From assembly GCA_903893215.1 (NCBI GenBank), contig CAITLJ010000070.1, positions 62,001 through 126,000 on the forward strand: 64,000 bases of DNA, given 5' to 3'. The notes beneath the pieces were generated by a model. The model ran no database searches. It saw only the letters and a program-made list of their open reading frames with translations, and was not told the DNA's origin. A program made the translations under genes and the position numbers. This DNA is from an uncultured Ferrovum sp. (GTDB lineage: Bacteria > Pseudomonadota > Gammaproteobacteria > Burkholderiales > Ferrovaceae). Each line of letters starts with the position of its first letter. The stretch's first letter is position 1. Positions 44,316 through 52,462 of the stretch are shown piece after piece.

Positions 44316-44658
44316 GGTGGTCATCGCAACGGCCACGTCAAATCCGGATGTCTCGGGTTGTGCGGACACCCCTCCATCCGAAGGGGCCTGGTTCGTTTAT
44401 TTGCTGGAGTGCGAGAACGGCCGCCTGTACACCGGCATCACCACCGATCTGACTGCCCGTTTTGCCGCGCACTGTGCTGGCAAGGGTGCCATGTTCACCC
44501 GCCTCAACGCACCCAGGGGCATGCTGGCAGCGCAAGTGTGCTCCGACCGGTCCAGCGCCAGCCGGTTGGAATGGGCCACCAAGCAAGGCACGCCGGCACA
44601 AAAACGGACTGCAGCAGCCAGCTGGTCGCTGCAGTCCGGTTTGCCTCGACGCGGCTGA
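44308..44658 (+). CDS. GIY-YIG nuclease-like protein (UPF0213/YhbQ type)
   Basis: About 116 residues from a GTG at 44308, which overlaps the FAH stop. The GIY-YIG domain is complete: WFVYLLECENGRLYTGIT at about 28-45 (here VYL and YTG), an Arg in LTARFAAH, and Glu in RLEWATKQ as the metal-binding residue. Proteins of this type act on damaged or structured DNA. The first 25 residues are not conserved. A hairpin terminator sits inside the last codons. Confidence 0.85.
   Translation: MTEVVIATATSNPDVSGCADTPPSEGAWFVYLLECENGRLYTGITTDLTARFAAHCAGKGAMFTRLNAPRGMLAAQVCSDRSSASRLEWATKQGTPAQKRTAAASWSLQSGLPRRG
44605..44642 (+). terminator. Hairpin terminator embedded in the end of the GIY-YIG gene
   Basis: CGGACTGCAGC (44605-44615) pairs perfectly with GCTGCAGTCCG (44628-44638), loop of twelve, preceded by A5 and followed by GTTT. 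This A-tract/stem/T-tract form suggests a bidirectional terminator for the converging GIY-YIG and hsp20 genes, although it lies 20 bases before the stop codon. Confidence 0.6.
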
Positions 44659-44685
44659 ACTGCTGTCAGGCGCGTCTGCGCAGAA

Positions 44686-45147
44686 TCAGGCGGCAGCGTC
44701 CGTGGCCACGAGACGTGGTGAGGATTCGCCGATGTTGATCTTGCGCGGCAATTTTTCCTCCGGGATCACGTTGCGCAGGTCGATCACCAGCAGCCCGTTA
44801 TGGATGTCGGCTGCGCGTACCACTACGGTTTCGGCCAGCGTGAAGCGATGCGTGAAGTCGCGGGTGGCAATACCCTTGTGCAGATATTCGCCCTTGCCTT
44901 GTGCTTTCACCTTGCCGGTCACGGTGAGCCGGTTGCCTTCGGCGGTAATGTCCAGATCGCTGGCTTCGAAGCCGGCTACGGCGATCTCCACCGCGTAATC
45001 ATTGTCGCCGGTCTTCACGATGTTATAAGGGGGGTAGCTCTGCGCCTTGCTGCTGCCCTCGGCGTTTTCAATCTGTTCGAAAGCGTCGATCAGGCGTTCG
45101 AAACCGACGGTGCTGAGCAGCAGGTTGCGGCCAAATGGGTAAGTCAT
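44686..45147 (-). CDS. Small heat-shock protein Hsp20 (IbpA-like)
   Basis: A 153-residue ATP-independent holdase. The ATG at 45147 has AGGAGAGG upstream. The N-terminal arm (TYPFGRNLLLSTVGFERLID) and the alpha-crystallin domain (about 35-125, with YAVEIAVAGF, RLTVTGK, FTHRFTLAETV and GLLVIDLRNVIPEE) match IbpA/IbpB. The C-terminal I-x-I is KINI. It keeps unfolding proteins soluble during heat stress for refolding by DnaK and ClpB. A near-perfect sigma-32 promoter lies about 70-97 bases upstream of the start. Confidence 0.95.
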   Translation of the reverse strand: MTYPFGRNLLLSTVGFERLIDAFEQIENAEGSSKAQSYPPYNIVKTGDNDYAVEIAVAGFEASDLDITAEGNRLTVTGKVKAQGKGEYLHKGIATRDFTHRFTLAETVVVRAADIHNGLLVIDLRNVIPEEKLPRKINIGESSPRLVATDAAA

Positions 45148-45216
45148 GATTCCTCTCCTTGTAAACAAGCAAGTTGCGGGTTGATGGCGGACCCCGCAGG
45201 CATCCACCTGATCCGA

Positions 45217-45244
45217 AAATGGGGTGGCGGCGTGGACTTTCAAG
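45217..45244 (-). promoter_or_regulatory. Sigma-32 heat-shock promoter of hsp20
   Basis: Read on the minus strand: CTTGAAA (45244-45238), 13 bases, then CCCCATTT (45224-45217). The textbook E. coli sigma-32 consensus is CTTGAAA-N13-17-CCCCATnT, so this is an essentially perfect match. The transcript would start near 45209, leaving a 5' leader of about 60 bases. Confidence 0.88.
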
Positions 45245-45262
45245 GCCGTCCTGCGTGCTTTT

Positions 45263-45291
45263 TTGTATGTCGTGGCTGCTCCCGGCATAAT
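45263..45291 (+). promoter_or_regulatory. Possible sigma-70 promoter for yegD-like gene
   Basis: TTGTAT and CATAAT (5/6 at -10) are separated by exactly 17 bases. A start near 45298 would lead straight into the hairpin at 45315-45344 before the Hsp70 gene. Confidence 0.45.
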
Positions 45292-45314
45292 CCCCAGGTG
45301 CTGTCAGGCAACCG

Positions 45315-45344
45315 CACCACCGGCCTTCGTGCCGGTGGTGTTTT
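45315..45344 (+). terminator. Leader terminator upstream of the yegD-like gene
   Basis: CACCACCGGC (45315-45324) is perfectly complementary to GCCGGTGGTG (45331-45340), with a six-base loop, then TTTT. No gene precedes it on this strand. It is either the 3' end of a short RNA or an attenuator in the Hsp70 leader. Confidence 0.7.
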
Positions 45345-45370
45345 CATTTGATTCCAGCAAGAGAGCAGGT

Positions 45371-46819
45371 ATGGCGGCAATCGGTATCGACTTTGGCACT
45401 TCCAATTGCTGTGCCTATGTGGCGGACGCGCACTCGGTGACGGCGGTACCACTTGACGGCGAGCATCTGACCTTGCCGTCCGTGGTCTTCACGGCCCGCC
45501 GTGACGTGGCGATGCGCCAGGTCGAACAACAGGAATTCGAGCAGCGCCTGAGGGGCGCCCGTAACGAGCAGGCACGCGCACGCGCCGATGGCGGGGTGGT
45601 GCTCTCCGACGCCGAGCTCGAAAAGGTGGTGCTCGACGCCCTCCAGCGCGAAGCCCAGAGCGAAGCCCAGCGGGCCTATTGGGATCAGTCCTTCTTTTCG
45701 ATGCTGGAGGGCGATCAGGCGATGATTTTCGGTCGCCCGGCCCTGGGGGCCTACTTCGCCGACCCGCTCAGTGGGGTGCTGGTGAAGTCACCGAAATCCT
45801 TTCTGGGCAGCGACATGGATGAGAAACGGTTGGACCGTTTCGAAGATATCATCACCATCATGCTGCAGCACATCCGTCACAAAGCCGAGACGGCCACTGG
45901 CCGCAAGCTGACGCGCACCATCCTGGGCCGACCGGTGCAATACCACGGTACCCGGGGCGAGGAAGCCAATACCCAGGCACTCGATGTGATGCTGCGCGCG
46001 GCCGCGCGTGCCGGATTTACCGAAGCCGAATTCGAGCTGGAACCGCTGGCGGCGGCCTATGAATATGAGCGCTCGCTGAAGGCCGGCCAGGTAGTGCTGG
46101 TGGTGGATGTGGGTGGTGGCACGACCGACTGCGTGATGGTGCGTCTTGGACCGGAGTTGGCCGGCAAGCCTGATCGCAGCGACGATATATTGGGCGTGTC
46201 GGGTGACCGGATCGGCGGCACCGACTTTGACGAGTCGCTGGCCTGGCGCGCGCTCATGCCGGCCTTCGGCAAGGACACCCTGCTCAGGAGCGGCCTGCCA
46301 TTGCCGCAGGACCTGCTGCACGACGCCATTTCGATCCGCAGCGTGCCGGCGCAAACGCGGTTTGCCAACGGCGAATATCGTCTGGAGCAACTGGTTCATC
46401 AGTCGGCAGTCCCGGAACTGGTGGAACGCATGATCACCGTGCATGCATTGCAGTTGCAGCACCGGCTGGTGCACAGCGCCGAGGCCGCCAAGATCGGTCT
46501 GTCGGTGCAGGACCAACTGCCGGTGGATCTGGGGTTTGTGGAGTCCGGTCTTGCGCTGGAGGTGCAGGCCAGCCTGTTCGAGGCAGCCACGGAGCGGCAT
46601 GTCGACAAGGTACGCGCGCTCGCCCGCGCGGCCGTGGATGCGGCAGGCGTGAAGCCGGACCTGGTGTTTGTGACTGGCGGTATGGCGATGTCGCCGCTCA
46701 TCACGCGGGTGATACCGGCCATTGTCGGTGCCGGGGTACCGATCCGCTCCGGCGAAATGCTCGGCACGGTGGGGCGTGGCCTTGGCCTGTGCGCGCAGCG
46801 CCGCTTTTGCCTGCGCTGA
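45371..46819 (+). CDS. yegD: Hsp70-family chaperone, YegD-like
   Basis: A 482-residue protein made of the actin-like ATPase domain of Hsp70, without the usual C-terminal substrate-binding domain. Phosphate 1 is GIDFGTSNCCAY (4-15), phosphate 2 VVDVGGGTTDCV (about 240), the adenosine motif VTGGMAMSPLI (about 435). A charged coiled insert (about 55-100) interrupts lobe I. E. coli YegD is the closest type; its clients are unknown. It starts at the ATG at 45371 after GAGAGCAGG and stands divergent from hsp20, sharing a control region of 220 bp. Confidence 0.9.
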   Translation: MAAIGIDFGTSNCCAYVADAHSVTAVPLDGEHLTLPSVVFTARRDVAMRQVEQQEFEQRLRGARNEQARARADGGVVLSDAELEKVVLDALQREAQSEAQRAYWDQSFFSMLEGDQAMIFGRPALGAYFADPLSGVLVKSPKSFLGSDMDEKRLDRFEDIITIMLQHIRHKAETATGRKLTRTILGRPVQYHGTRGEEANTQALDVMLRAAARAGFTEAEFELEPLAAAYEYERSLKAGQVVLVVDVGGGTTDCVMVRLGPELAGKPDRSDDILGVSGDRIGGTDFDESLAWRALMPAFGKDTLLRSGLPLPQDLLHDAISIRSVPAQTRFANGEYRLEQLVHQSAVPELVERMITVHALQLQHRLVHSAEAAKIGLSVQDQLPVDLGFVESGLALEVQASLFEAATERHVDKVRALARAAVDAAGVKPDLVFVTGGMAMSPLITRVIPAIVGAGVPIRSGEMLGTVGRGLGLCAQRRFCLR

Positions 46820-46872
46820 TCGCTTGCCTGCGCCGAGCGCGCTTCGATCTGCGCCCCCCGGGCCCGACGGGA

Positions 46873-47643
46873 CTAGCCCAGACGCCTGCGCAGGACACCG
46901 CTGGCGGCATCCACCACCGCCACCAGGATCAGGGTGACCAGGATCACGGTACTGGCCTTGCCGAGCTGGAACAGGCCAAGGTGGAAGGACAGCATCTGAC
47001 CCAGCCCCCCCGCGCCCACCACGCCAAGTACGGCCGCGGCGCGGATGTTGTTTTCCCAACGATACAGGGTGTAGCTGGCCAGTTGCGGCAATGCCTGCGG
47101 CAGCCGTGCATACAGGAACACTTGCGCTGGTGACGCGCCGCTTGCTGTCAGCGCAAACGCTGGGCCGTCCGGAAGGTTCTCGAAGGCTTCCAGATACAGC
47201 CTGCCCAGCACGCCCGTGGTGTGCAGGGCCAGGGCCAGCGTGCCAGCAAACGGACCAAGTCCGAGTGCCACCAGCAACAGGCTTGCCCATACAAGCTCCG
47301 GGATGGCGCGCAGCACCGCCATCGGTGGGTGCATCAGCCTGCGCTGGAACGCCACCAGCAAACCCAGGAGGGCCGCCAACAGCGTGCCAAGCGTGGACAT
47401 CGCCAGGGTTTCGAGCGTGGCGTCGGCGACTTTGCCGAGGAAGGCGGCCTGCAGGTCAGGGTGCAGCAATTCGGCCGCAAAGTCTGCCAGCCGGCGCGCG
47501 GAATCGAGTGACAGCAGTTCGCTACTGCGCAGGTCGAGCGACCAGAAGCTGGCCGCCACCAGGGACAGCAACACACCGCTACTGATCCAGCGCAGGCTGC
47601 GCTCACTGGCGGCGCCGGCATCCACCGGAGCGGGGCGCTTCAT
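46873..47643 (-). CDS. PhnE-type ABC transporter permease (second)
   Basis: A 256-residue inner-membrane subunit with six helices. The start at 47643 overlaps the stop of the first permease by four bases. The permease coupling loop is in the region ALTASGASPAQVFLYARLPQ, followed by NIRAAAVLGVVGAGGLGQML, the conserved PhnE-type ending. It forms the translocation path with the upstream PhnE-like protein. The importer as a whole is of the phosphonate type, but its place next to selD suggests a selenium oxyanion instead. Confidence 0.88.
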   Translation of the reverse strand: MKRPAPVDAGAASERSLRWISSGVLLSLVAASFWSLDLRSSELLSLDSARRLADFAAELLHPDLQAAFLGKVADATLETLAMSTLGTLLAALLGLLVAFQRRLMHPPMAVLRAIPELVWASLLLVALGLGPFAGTLALALHTTGVLGRLYLEAFENLPDGPAFALTASGASPAQVFLYARLPQALPQLASYTLYRWENNIRAAAVLGVVGAGGLGQMLSFHLGLFQLGKASTVILVTLILVAVVDAASGVLRRRLG

Positions 47644-48485
47644 GCCCAGGCCCGCCGCAGCAAGGCGCTGGTTGCATCGGCCAGCACCACCAGCAGGATG
47701 AACACCAGGATCAGCGCGCTCACTTCGCCCCCCGCGAACATCCTGATCGATTGTTCGATCAGCTGACCTAAGCCTCCGGCGCCGACAAAGCCCAGCACCA
47801 CCGAGGACCGGATGGCACATTCCCAGCGATAGACCGTGTAGGAAATCAGCTCGTCGCTGCACTGGGGTAGCAGTCCATACAGGAAGCCTTGCACACGGCC
47901 GGCACCCTGATGCAGCAGGGCGACGGTCGGGGCACTGTCGGCCGACTCGAAAATCTCGGCGTAAACCTTGCCCAGCATGCCGCTGTAAGTGATCGCGATG
48001 GCCAGCACGCCGGCGGCGGGCCCGAGTCCTACCGCCCGCACCAGCAGCAGCGCCCAGACCAGTTCCGGCACGCTGCGCAGCAGCACCAGCAGAAGCCGCA
48101 AACCCTGCCGCACAGCCCTTGGCAGCCAGGGCTTGCGGGTGGCCCGACCGCCCAGCGCGGACAGCGACAACACGCGTGTGACCAGCACGGCCGCCGGCAG
48201 TGCCAGCAGCATCGCGAGCACGGTGCCGGCCGTCGCAATGGCCACCGTACGCCAGGTTTCCTGCAGCATCATGCGCAGGAAACCTGCATCGTGGGTGGGC
48301 GGAAACAGGCCGGCCGCAAAGTGCAGGGCGGTGCGCTGGTTGGCCGGATCGACCAGTGCGGCCGGGTCGAATTCGGTCAGGTGCATCATCCACACCACGG
48401 CAGCCAGGCTCAGCACCGCGCCAAGCAACCGACCCGGACCCTGCGGGTCGTGCAACGATGTTACCGGCAGTGCGCCGCGGCTCAC
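47640..48485 (-). CDS. PhnE-type ABC transporter permease (first)
   Basis: A 281-residue permease starting at a GTG at 48485 that overlaps the ATPase stop (GTGA). The hallmark loop is present (VALLHQGAGRVQGFLYGLLPQ in pieces, then CAIRSSVVLGFVGAGGLGQLI). A single membrane helix near the N-terminus (LGAVLSLAAVVWMMHL) precedes a long periplasmic segment. The two permeases share the GxVGAGGLGQ region and are paralogues. The tight overlaps of all four importer genes show one transcript. Confidence 0.88.
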   Translation of the reverse strand: MSRGALPVTSLHDPQGPGRLLGAVLSLAAVVWMMHLTEFDPAALVDPANQRTALHFAAGLFPPTHDAGFLRMMLQETWRTVAIATAGTVLAMLLALPAAVLVTRVLSLSALGGRATRKPWLPRAVRQGLRLLLVLLRSVPELVWALLLVRAVGLGPAAGVLAIAITYSGMLGKVYAEIFESADSAPTVALLHQGAGRVQGFLYGLLPQCSDELISYTVYRWECAIRSSVVLGFVGAGGLGQLIEQSIRMFAGGEVSALILVFILLVVLADATSALLRRAWA

Positions 48486-49243
48486 TTCAGGTCACCCAGC
48501 GCAATATCGTTGCCATAAAGCGCGCGCAATTCGGCGGGGCCGACACGTTCCGGGGCGAGGTCGAACAGCACCTTGCCAGCACGCACCCCAAGGATGCGTG
48601 GAAAAAACGCCAAGGCCACATCCACCTGATGGAACGAGGCGAGTACGGTGACGCCGCGTGCGCGGGCAACCGAGGTCAGCACCTCGATCACTTGGCGGGC
48701 CCGGCTGGGGTCGAGCGCCGAGAGGGGTTCGTCAATCAGCCACAGGCGCGCGGGCGAGAGCAGCGCGCGCGCCAGACTGACACGCTGACGCTCGCCGCCG
48801 GACAAGCGGTCCACCCGTTCAAACAGTTTGTCGGCCACATCGAGTTGCGCAAGTGCCTGCGCCACGGCTTCCAGGTCGCGTGGTGCAATCAGCGAGGCCA
48901 GGCTGCGCCAGAAGCCCATCTGTGCCAGTCGTGCGGCGAGCACTGCGGTCACCACCCGCTGGCGCGGCGGCAATGGTGGCGCCTGTGGGGCAATCAGCAA
49001 GCGAGCACGCCATTGGCGGCGCGTCCCGCTGCGCATGGTCCATCCGTCCTCCCCGTCGAGACGTACCGTGCCTTGCACCGGGGCAAGTGCCAGCCCGGCC
49101 ACGTGCAGCAAGGTGGTCTTGCCGGCGCCCGAGGGGCCGATGATCGCCACCTGCTCACCAGAACCGATCTGCAGGTTGAGGTTGGTCAGGATGGGGCGCG
49201 CAGCGTCCGGTCCGGCCGACAGGCCGTTCAGCTCAATCCGCAT
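48482..49243 (-). CDS. PhnC-type ABC transporter ATP-binding protein
   Basis: A 253-residue ATPase: Walker A GPSGAGKT (about 36-43), signature LSGGERQR, Walker B LWLIDEP and the switch His in SFHQVD. It powers uptake by the two PhnE-type permeases. Its start lies 24 bp after the stop of the binding-protein gene. No phosphonate-degrading (phnG-M, phnX) gene is in the window. Confidence 0.92.
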   Translation of the reverse strand: MRIELNGLSAGPDAARPILTNLNLQIGSGEQVAIIGPSGAGKTTLLHVAGLALAPVQGTVRLDGEDGWTMRSGTRRQWRARLLIAPQAPPLPPRQRVVTAVLAARLAQMGFWRSLASLIAPRDLEAVAQALAQLDVADKLFERVDRLSGGERQRVSLARALLSPARLWLIDEPLSALDPSRARQVIEVLTSVARARGVTVLASFHQVDVALAFFPRILGVRAGKVLFDLAPERVGPAELRALYGNDIALGDLK

Positions 49244-49267
49244 GGCGTTACCGTGACCGTTGCGCGG

Positions 49268-50119
49268 TCAGAGCAGACCCGCGCTGCGGGCGGCGTTCTC
49301 GATCAGGCGATAATCTTCGGCGTGCGCCGGCACGAAACGGGTGGCGCGCTGCAGGTCCAGGATGTCTTTGCCTTCCGGCGTGTTGCGGTCGAGCGCCAGC
49401 AGGGCGTCAGTCAGTGTCTTGCGCTGCGCCGCAGGCATGTCGGCGCTCACGCTCCAGTTGTAATCATGGAACGGCGGCGTGGTGTAGAAGACATGCACCT
49501 TGTCGGTGTCGACCTTTTTTTCATTGACGAATTTTTGCCACACCGAAGCGTTGAGAGCGCCGGCCTGTACCTTGCCGGCGGTCACAGCCGCGACCGTGGC
49601 ATCGTGGGCTCCAGAAAATGCGACCCGATGAAATCCCTTGTCGATGTCGAAGCCGGCATCGATCAGGAAGTGCCGTGGCATCAGGTGACCGCTGGTGGAA
49701 CTGGCAGCACCAAAACTGAAGTCCTTGCCCTTCAGGTCAGCGAGCGACCGGATGGCCGGATCGCTGGTGATGAAGACCGAATGGAACTGCTGGTCTTCCT
49801 CACGCTGTACGATCGGGATCACCTTGCCGCCGGAACGGAGCGAGGCTTGCACAAAGGTGAAGCCGCCAAACCAGGCCAGGTCAACCTTGTGGTTGATCAG
49901 GGTTTCTACGGCCGCGGCGTAATCCGTGACCGGAGTGAACTCTACCCGGGTACCCAGCTTTGCCTCCAGATACCTGACCAGCGGCGCCGCCTTGCGTGCC
50001 AGTTCGGTGGGCGCTTCGTCAGGGATCACGGTGATGCGGAATACGGAATCGGCATGCGCCACGTTCAGGACGAGCACACACAGAAGGGCAACCAGCAGTT
50101 GCCGAAAGCAAGCAGACAT
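49268..50119 (-). CDS. PhnD-like periplasmic binding protein, putative selenate/oxyanion ABC importer
   Basis: A 283-residue exported binding protein. The ATG at 50119 opens a signal peptide (LLVALLCVLVLNVAHA). The mature fold is the PhnD/phosphite type: RITVIPDEAP, LAWFGGFTFVQA, FSFGAASSTSGHLMPRHFL and GALNASVW. It binds a small oxyanion and delivers it to the permeases. It is divergent from selD with 219 bp between. As I recall, public annotation uses the name putative selenate ABC transporter binding protein for PhnD-like proteins encoded next to selD; I could not check this. Phosphonate or phosphite is the alternative. Confidence 0.85.
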   Translation of the reverse strand: MSACFRQLLVALLCVLVLNVAHADSVFRITVIPDEAPTELARKAAPLVRYLEAKLGTRVEFTPVTDYAAAVETLINHKVDLAWFGGFTFVQASLRSGGKVIPIVQREEDQQFHSVFITSDPAIRSLADLKGKDFSFGAASSTSGHLMPRHFLIDAGFDIDKGFHRVAFSGAHDATVAAVTAGKVQAGALNASVWQKFVNEKKVDTDKVHVFYTTPPFHDYNWSVSADMPAAQRKTLTDALLALDRNTPEGKDILDLQRATRFVPAHAEDYRLIENAARSAGLL

Positions 50120-50338
50120 TTTTGAACTCTCGTTTGAGGGGCGGAGTACTGGCACGGAATAGTGCGCGCGCACAATGCGCCCCGGGCGCCATGATACCAA
50201 TCCGGGCCGGTGAGAAGGCAGGCCGGACCAGCAATTTTTGGCGCTTCCATGCACAATGTTGGCTGTACCGTGCCCCCCGCTGCACCAGCCTGCACCCCGC
50301 GCAGGCCCGGATCACCCGTTCAACCCGGATCGTTCTCC

Positions 50339-51427
50339 ATGAATCACCCCATCCCTGTCCCGTCGCCCGATACGGCCGCCAACGAACCCCGTCTGACTTC
50401 GCTTGCACACGGTGGTGGTTGTGGCTGCAAGATTGCCCCGGCGGTGCTGGCCGACATCCTGCGTGGCAGTTCGACATTTCCCGTACCCGACGCACTGCTG
50501 GTGGGGCTCGAAACGTCCGATGATGCGGCTGTCTATCAGCTCAATTCCGAGCAGGCGCTGGTGGCGACTACCGATTTCTTCATGCCGGTGGTGGATGACC
50601 CTTTTGATTTTGGTGCAATTGCGGCCACCAATGCCATTTCGGATGTGTACGCGATGGGGGGGCGCCCAATCATGGCGCTGGCCTTGCTCGGCATGCCGGT
50701 GAATGTGCTCAGCCCGGCCACCATCGGTCGCATCCTGGAAGGCGGGCGCTCGGTCTGCGCGCGTGCGGGCATCCCGGTGGCCGGGGGCCACAGTATCGAC
50801 TCAGTGGAACCCATTTACGGTCTCGTGGTGCTCGGGTTGGTTCATCCGGACCGGGTGCGGCGCAATTCGGCGGCAAGGGTGGGGGATGTGCTGATCCTGG
50901 GCAAGCCGCTTGGGGTAGGGATACTTTCAGCGGCCCTGAAAAAAACGGTGCTCGATGCAGCCGGTTACGCCCGGCTGCTGGCCACCACCACCCAGCTCAA
51001 TACTCCCGGTCCGGACCTGGCGGCCATCGAAGGAGTGCATGCCCTCACCGATGTCACCGGTTTTGGCCTGGCCGGCCATGCCCTCGAACTGGCGCGCGGC
51101 GCGGGCGTCACGGTGCAGATCGACTGGAATACCGTCCCCCTGCTTGAGGGCGTGCAGACGCTCGCCCGCAGCGGCTGCGTCACGGGGGCTTCCGGGCGCA
51201 ACTGGACCGGTTATGCCGCGGAGGTGGCGATGCCAGCCGGTTTCACTGCCGTCGAGCAGGCGCTGCTGAGCGATCCGCAGACCAGTGGCGGCCTGCTGGT
51301 GAGCTGCACGCCAGCGGTGGCCGACCGGGTGCTGCAGGTGTTCGAAGCGCAGGGTTTTGCCCATGCCACCGTGATCGGACAGGTGACCACCTGGACGGAA
51401 GGTACCCCCCGGTTGTGCGTCTTGTGA
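50339..51427 (+). CDS. selD: Selenide, water dikinase (selenophosphate synthase)
   Basis: A 362-residue enzyme that makes selenophosphate from selenide and ATP, the selenium donor for selenocysteine and 2-selenouridine. The catalytic motif is HGGGCGCK, with Cys28 (not selenocysteine) and Lys31 matching Cys17 and Lys20 of E. coli SelD. The AIR-synthase-type domains follow (FMPVVDDPFDFG, DVTGFGLAGHA, DPQTSGGLLV). The ATG at 50339 starts 22 residues before the motif. It is divergent from a PhnD-type importer and followed at once by a homocysteine methyltransferase. No selA, selB or mnmH is in the window. Confidence 0.96.
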   Translation: MNHPIPVPSPDTAANEPRLTSLAHGGGCGCKIAPAVLADILRGSSTFPVPDALLVGLETSDDAAVYQLNSEQALVATTDFFMPVVDDPFDFGAIAATNAISDVYAMGGRPIMALALLGMPVNVLSPATIGRILEGGRSVCARAGIPVAGGHSIDSVEPIYGLVVLGLVHPDRVRRNSAARVGDVLILGKPLGVGILSAALKKTVLDAAGYARLLATTTQLNTPGPDLAAIEGVHALTDVTGFGLAGHALELARGAGVTVQIDWNTVPLLEGVQTLARSGCVTGASGRNWTGYAAEVAMPAGFTAVEQALLSDPQTSGGLLVSCTPAVADRVLQVFEAQGFAHATVIGQVTTWTEGTPRLCVL

Positions 51428-51438
51428 GTGATGTCGCC

Positions 51439-52422
51439 ATGTCCACCATACCCCCACTGCTGATCCTGGACGGCGGTACCGGCCGTGAGCTCGCCCGTCA
51501 GGGCGCGCCTTTCCGCCAACCGGAATGGTCAGCGCTGGCCTTGCTGGAGGGGCCGCAATTTGTCTCGCAAGTGCATCAGGCTTATCTGGCTGCCGGAGCC
51601 GACCTGATCACCACCAACAGTTATGCCTTGGTGCCGTTTCATCTGGGCGAGTCGCGTTTTGCTGACCAGGGCGCCCGGCTGGCGGCCCTGGCCGGACAGC
51701 TGGCACGCGACGCCGTGACGCGCTGGATGGCGCAGCGGGCCGCTGTCGGCAGCACCGCTGGAAGTCGCACCGCAAGCCGGCCGGCACCTCGGGTGGCTGG
51801 TTCCTTGCCGCCGGTGTGTGGCTCCTATCGCGCCGACCTGTTCGATGCAGCGCAGATGCGCTGCGTACTGCAGGTGCTGGTCACGGCGCTGGCACCCCAC
51901 GTGGACCTCTGGCTGGCTGAAACCCTCAGCACCACGGCGGAAGCTCAGGCGGTGCGTGACGTGCTTGGCAACGACCCCCGGCCCTTGTGGCTGTCGTTCA
52001 CCCTGCAGGATGGTGAAGACGCGGCAACCACACCCAGCCTGCGCTCGGGAGAATCGGTGGCTGCGGCGGTGCAGACCGCGCTGCGGTTGAACGCCACCGC
52101 CCTCCTGTTCAACTGCAGCCAACCCGAGGTGATGGCGGCTGCCGTGTGCGAGGCAATCCGGGTGTTGAACGAAGGTGGCCGGGCGCTGCCGGTTGGCGTC
52201 TATGCGAACGCCTTTCCGCCCCAGCCCGCAGAAGCCGAGGCCAATGCCGGCCTGGATCCGATCCGTGACGATCTCACTCCGGCGGGCTATGCGGCGTTCG
52301 CCGAACGGTGGTGGGCACTCGGCGCCAGCATGGTGGGCGGTTGCTGTGGCATCGGTCCGGAACATGTGGCTGCGCTGCGCGCTGCGCTGGATGCCCGAAC
52401 GCCGCGCGTCATTGCGCCTTGA
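51439..52422 (+). CDS. mmuM: Homocysteine S-methyltransferase
   Basis: A 327-residue zinc enzyme of the betaine/homocysteine methyltransferase fold (YagD/MmuM). LILDGGTGRELARQG opens the barrel and LITTNSYALVPFHL is near the second strand. The zinc cysteines are in LLFNCSQPE and in MVGGCCGIGPEH. It transfers a methyl group from S-methylmethionine or S-adenosylmethionine to homocysteine, or to selenohomocysteine in related enzymes. The ATG at 51439 is 11 bp after selD; a GTG at 51424 would overlap the selD stop. The selD coupling makes a role in selenium methylation or detoxification plausible. Confidence 0.9.
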   Translation: MSTIPPLLILDGGTGRELARQGAPFRQPEWSALALLEGPQFVSQVHQAYLAAGADLITTNSYALVPFHLGESRFADQGARLAALAGQLARDAVTRWMAQRAAVGSTAGSRTASRPAPRVAGSLPPVCGSYRADLFDAAQMRCVLQVLVTALAPHVDLWLAETLSTTAEAQAVRDVLGNDPRPLWLSFTLQDGEDAATTPSLRSGESVAAAVQTALRLNATALLFNCSQPEVMAAAVCEAIRVLNEGGRALPVGVYANAFPPQPAEAEANAGLDPIRDDLTPAGYAAFAERWWALGASMVGGCCGIGPEHVAALRAALDARTPRVIAP

Positions 52423-52462
52423 CCCGGTGCGGTCCGATCACTTTCCGAACAAGGATGTCCAG

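Noticed and set aside
46873-50119. A phosphonate-utilisation operon
   Set aside because: The importer is of the phn type, but no C-P lyase or phosphonatase gene is present and selD is the divergent neighbour, so I do not assign phosphonate as the substrate.
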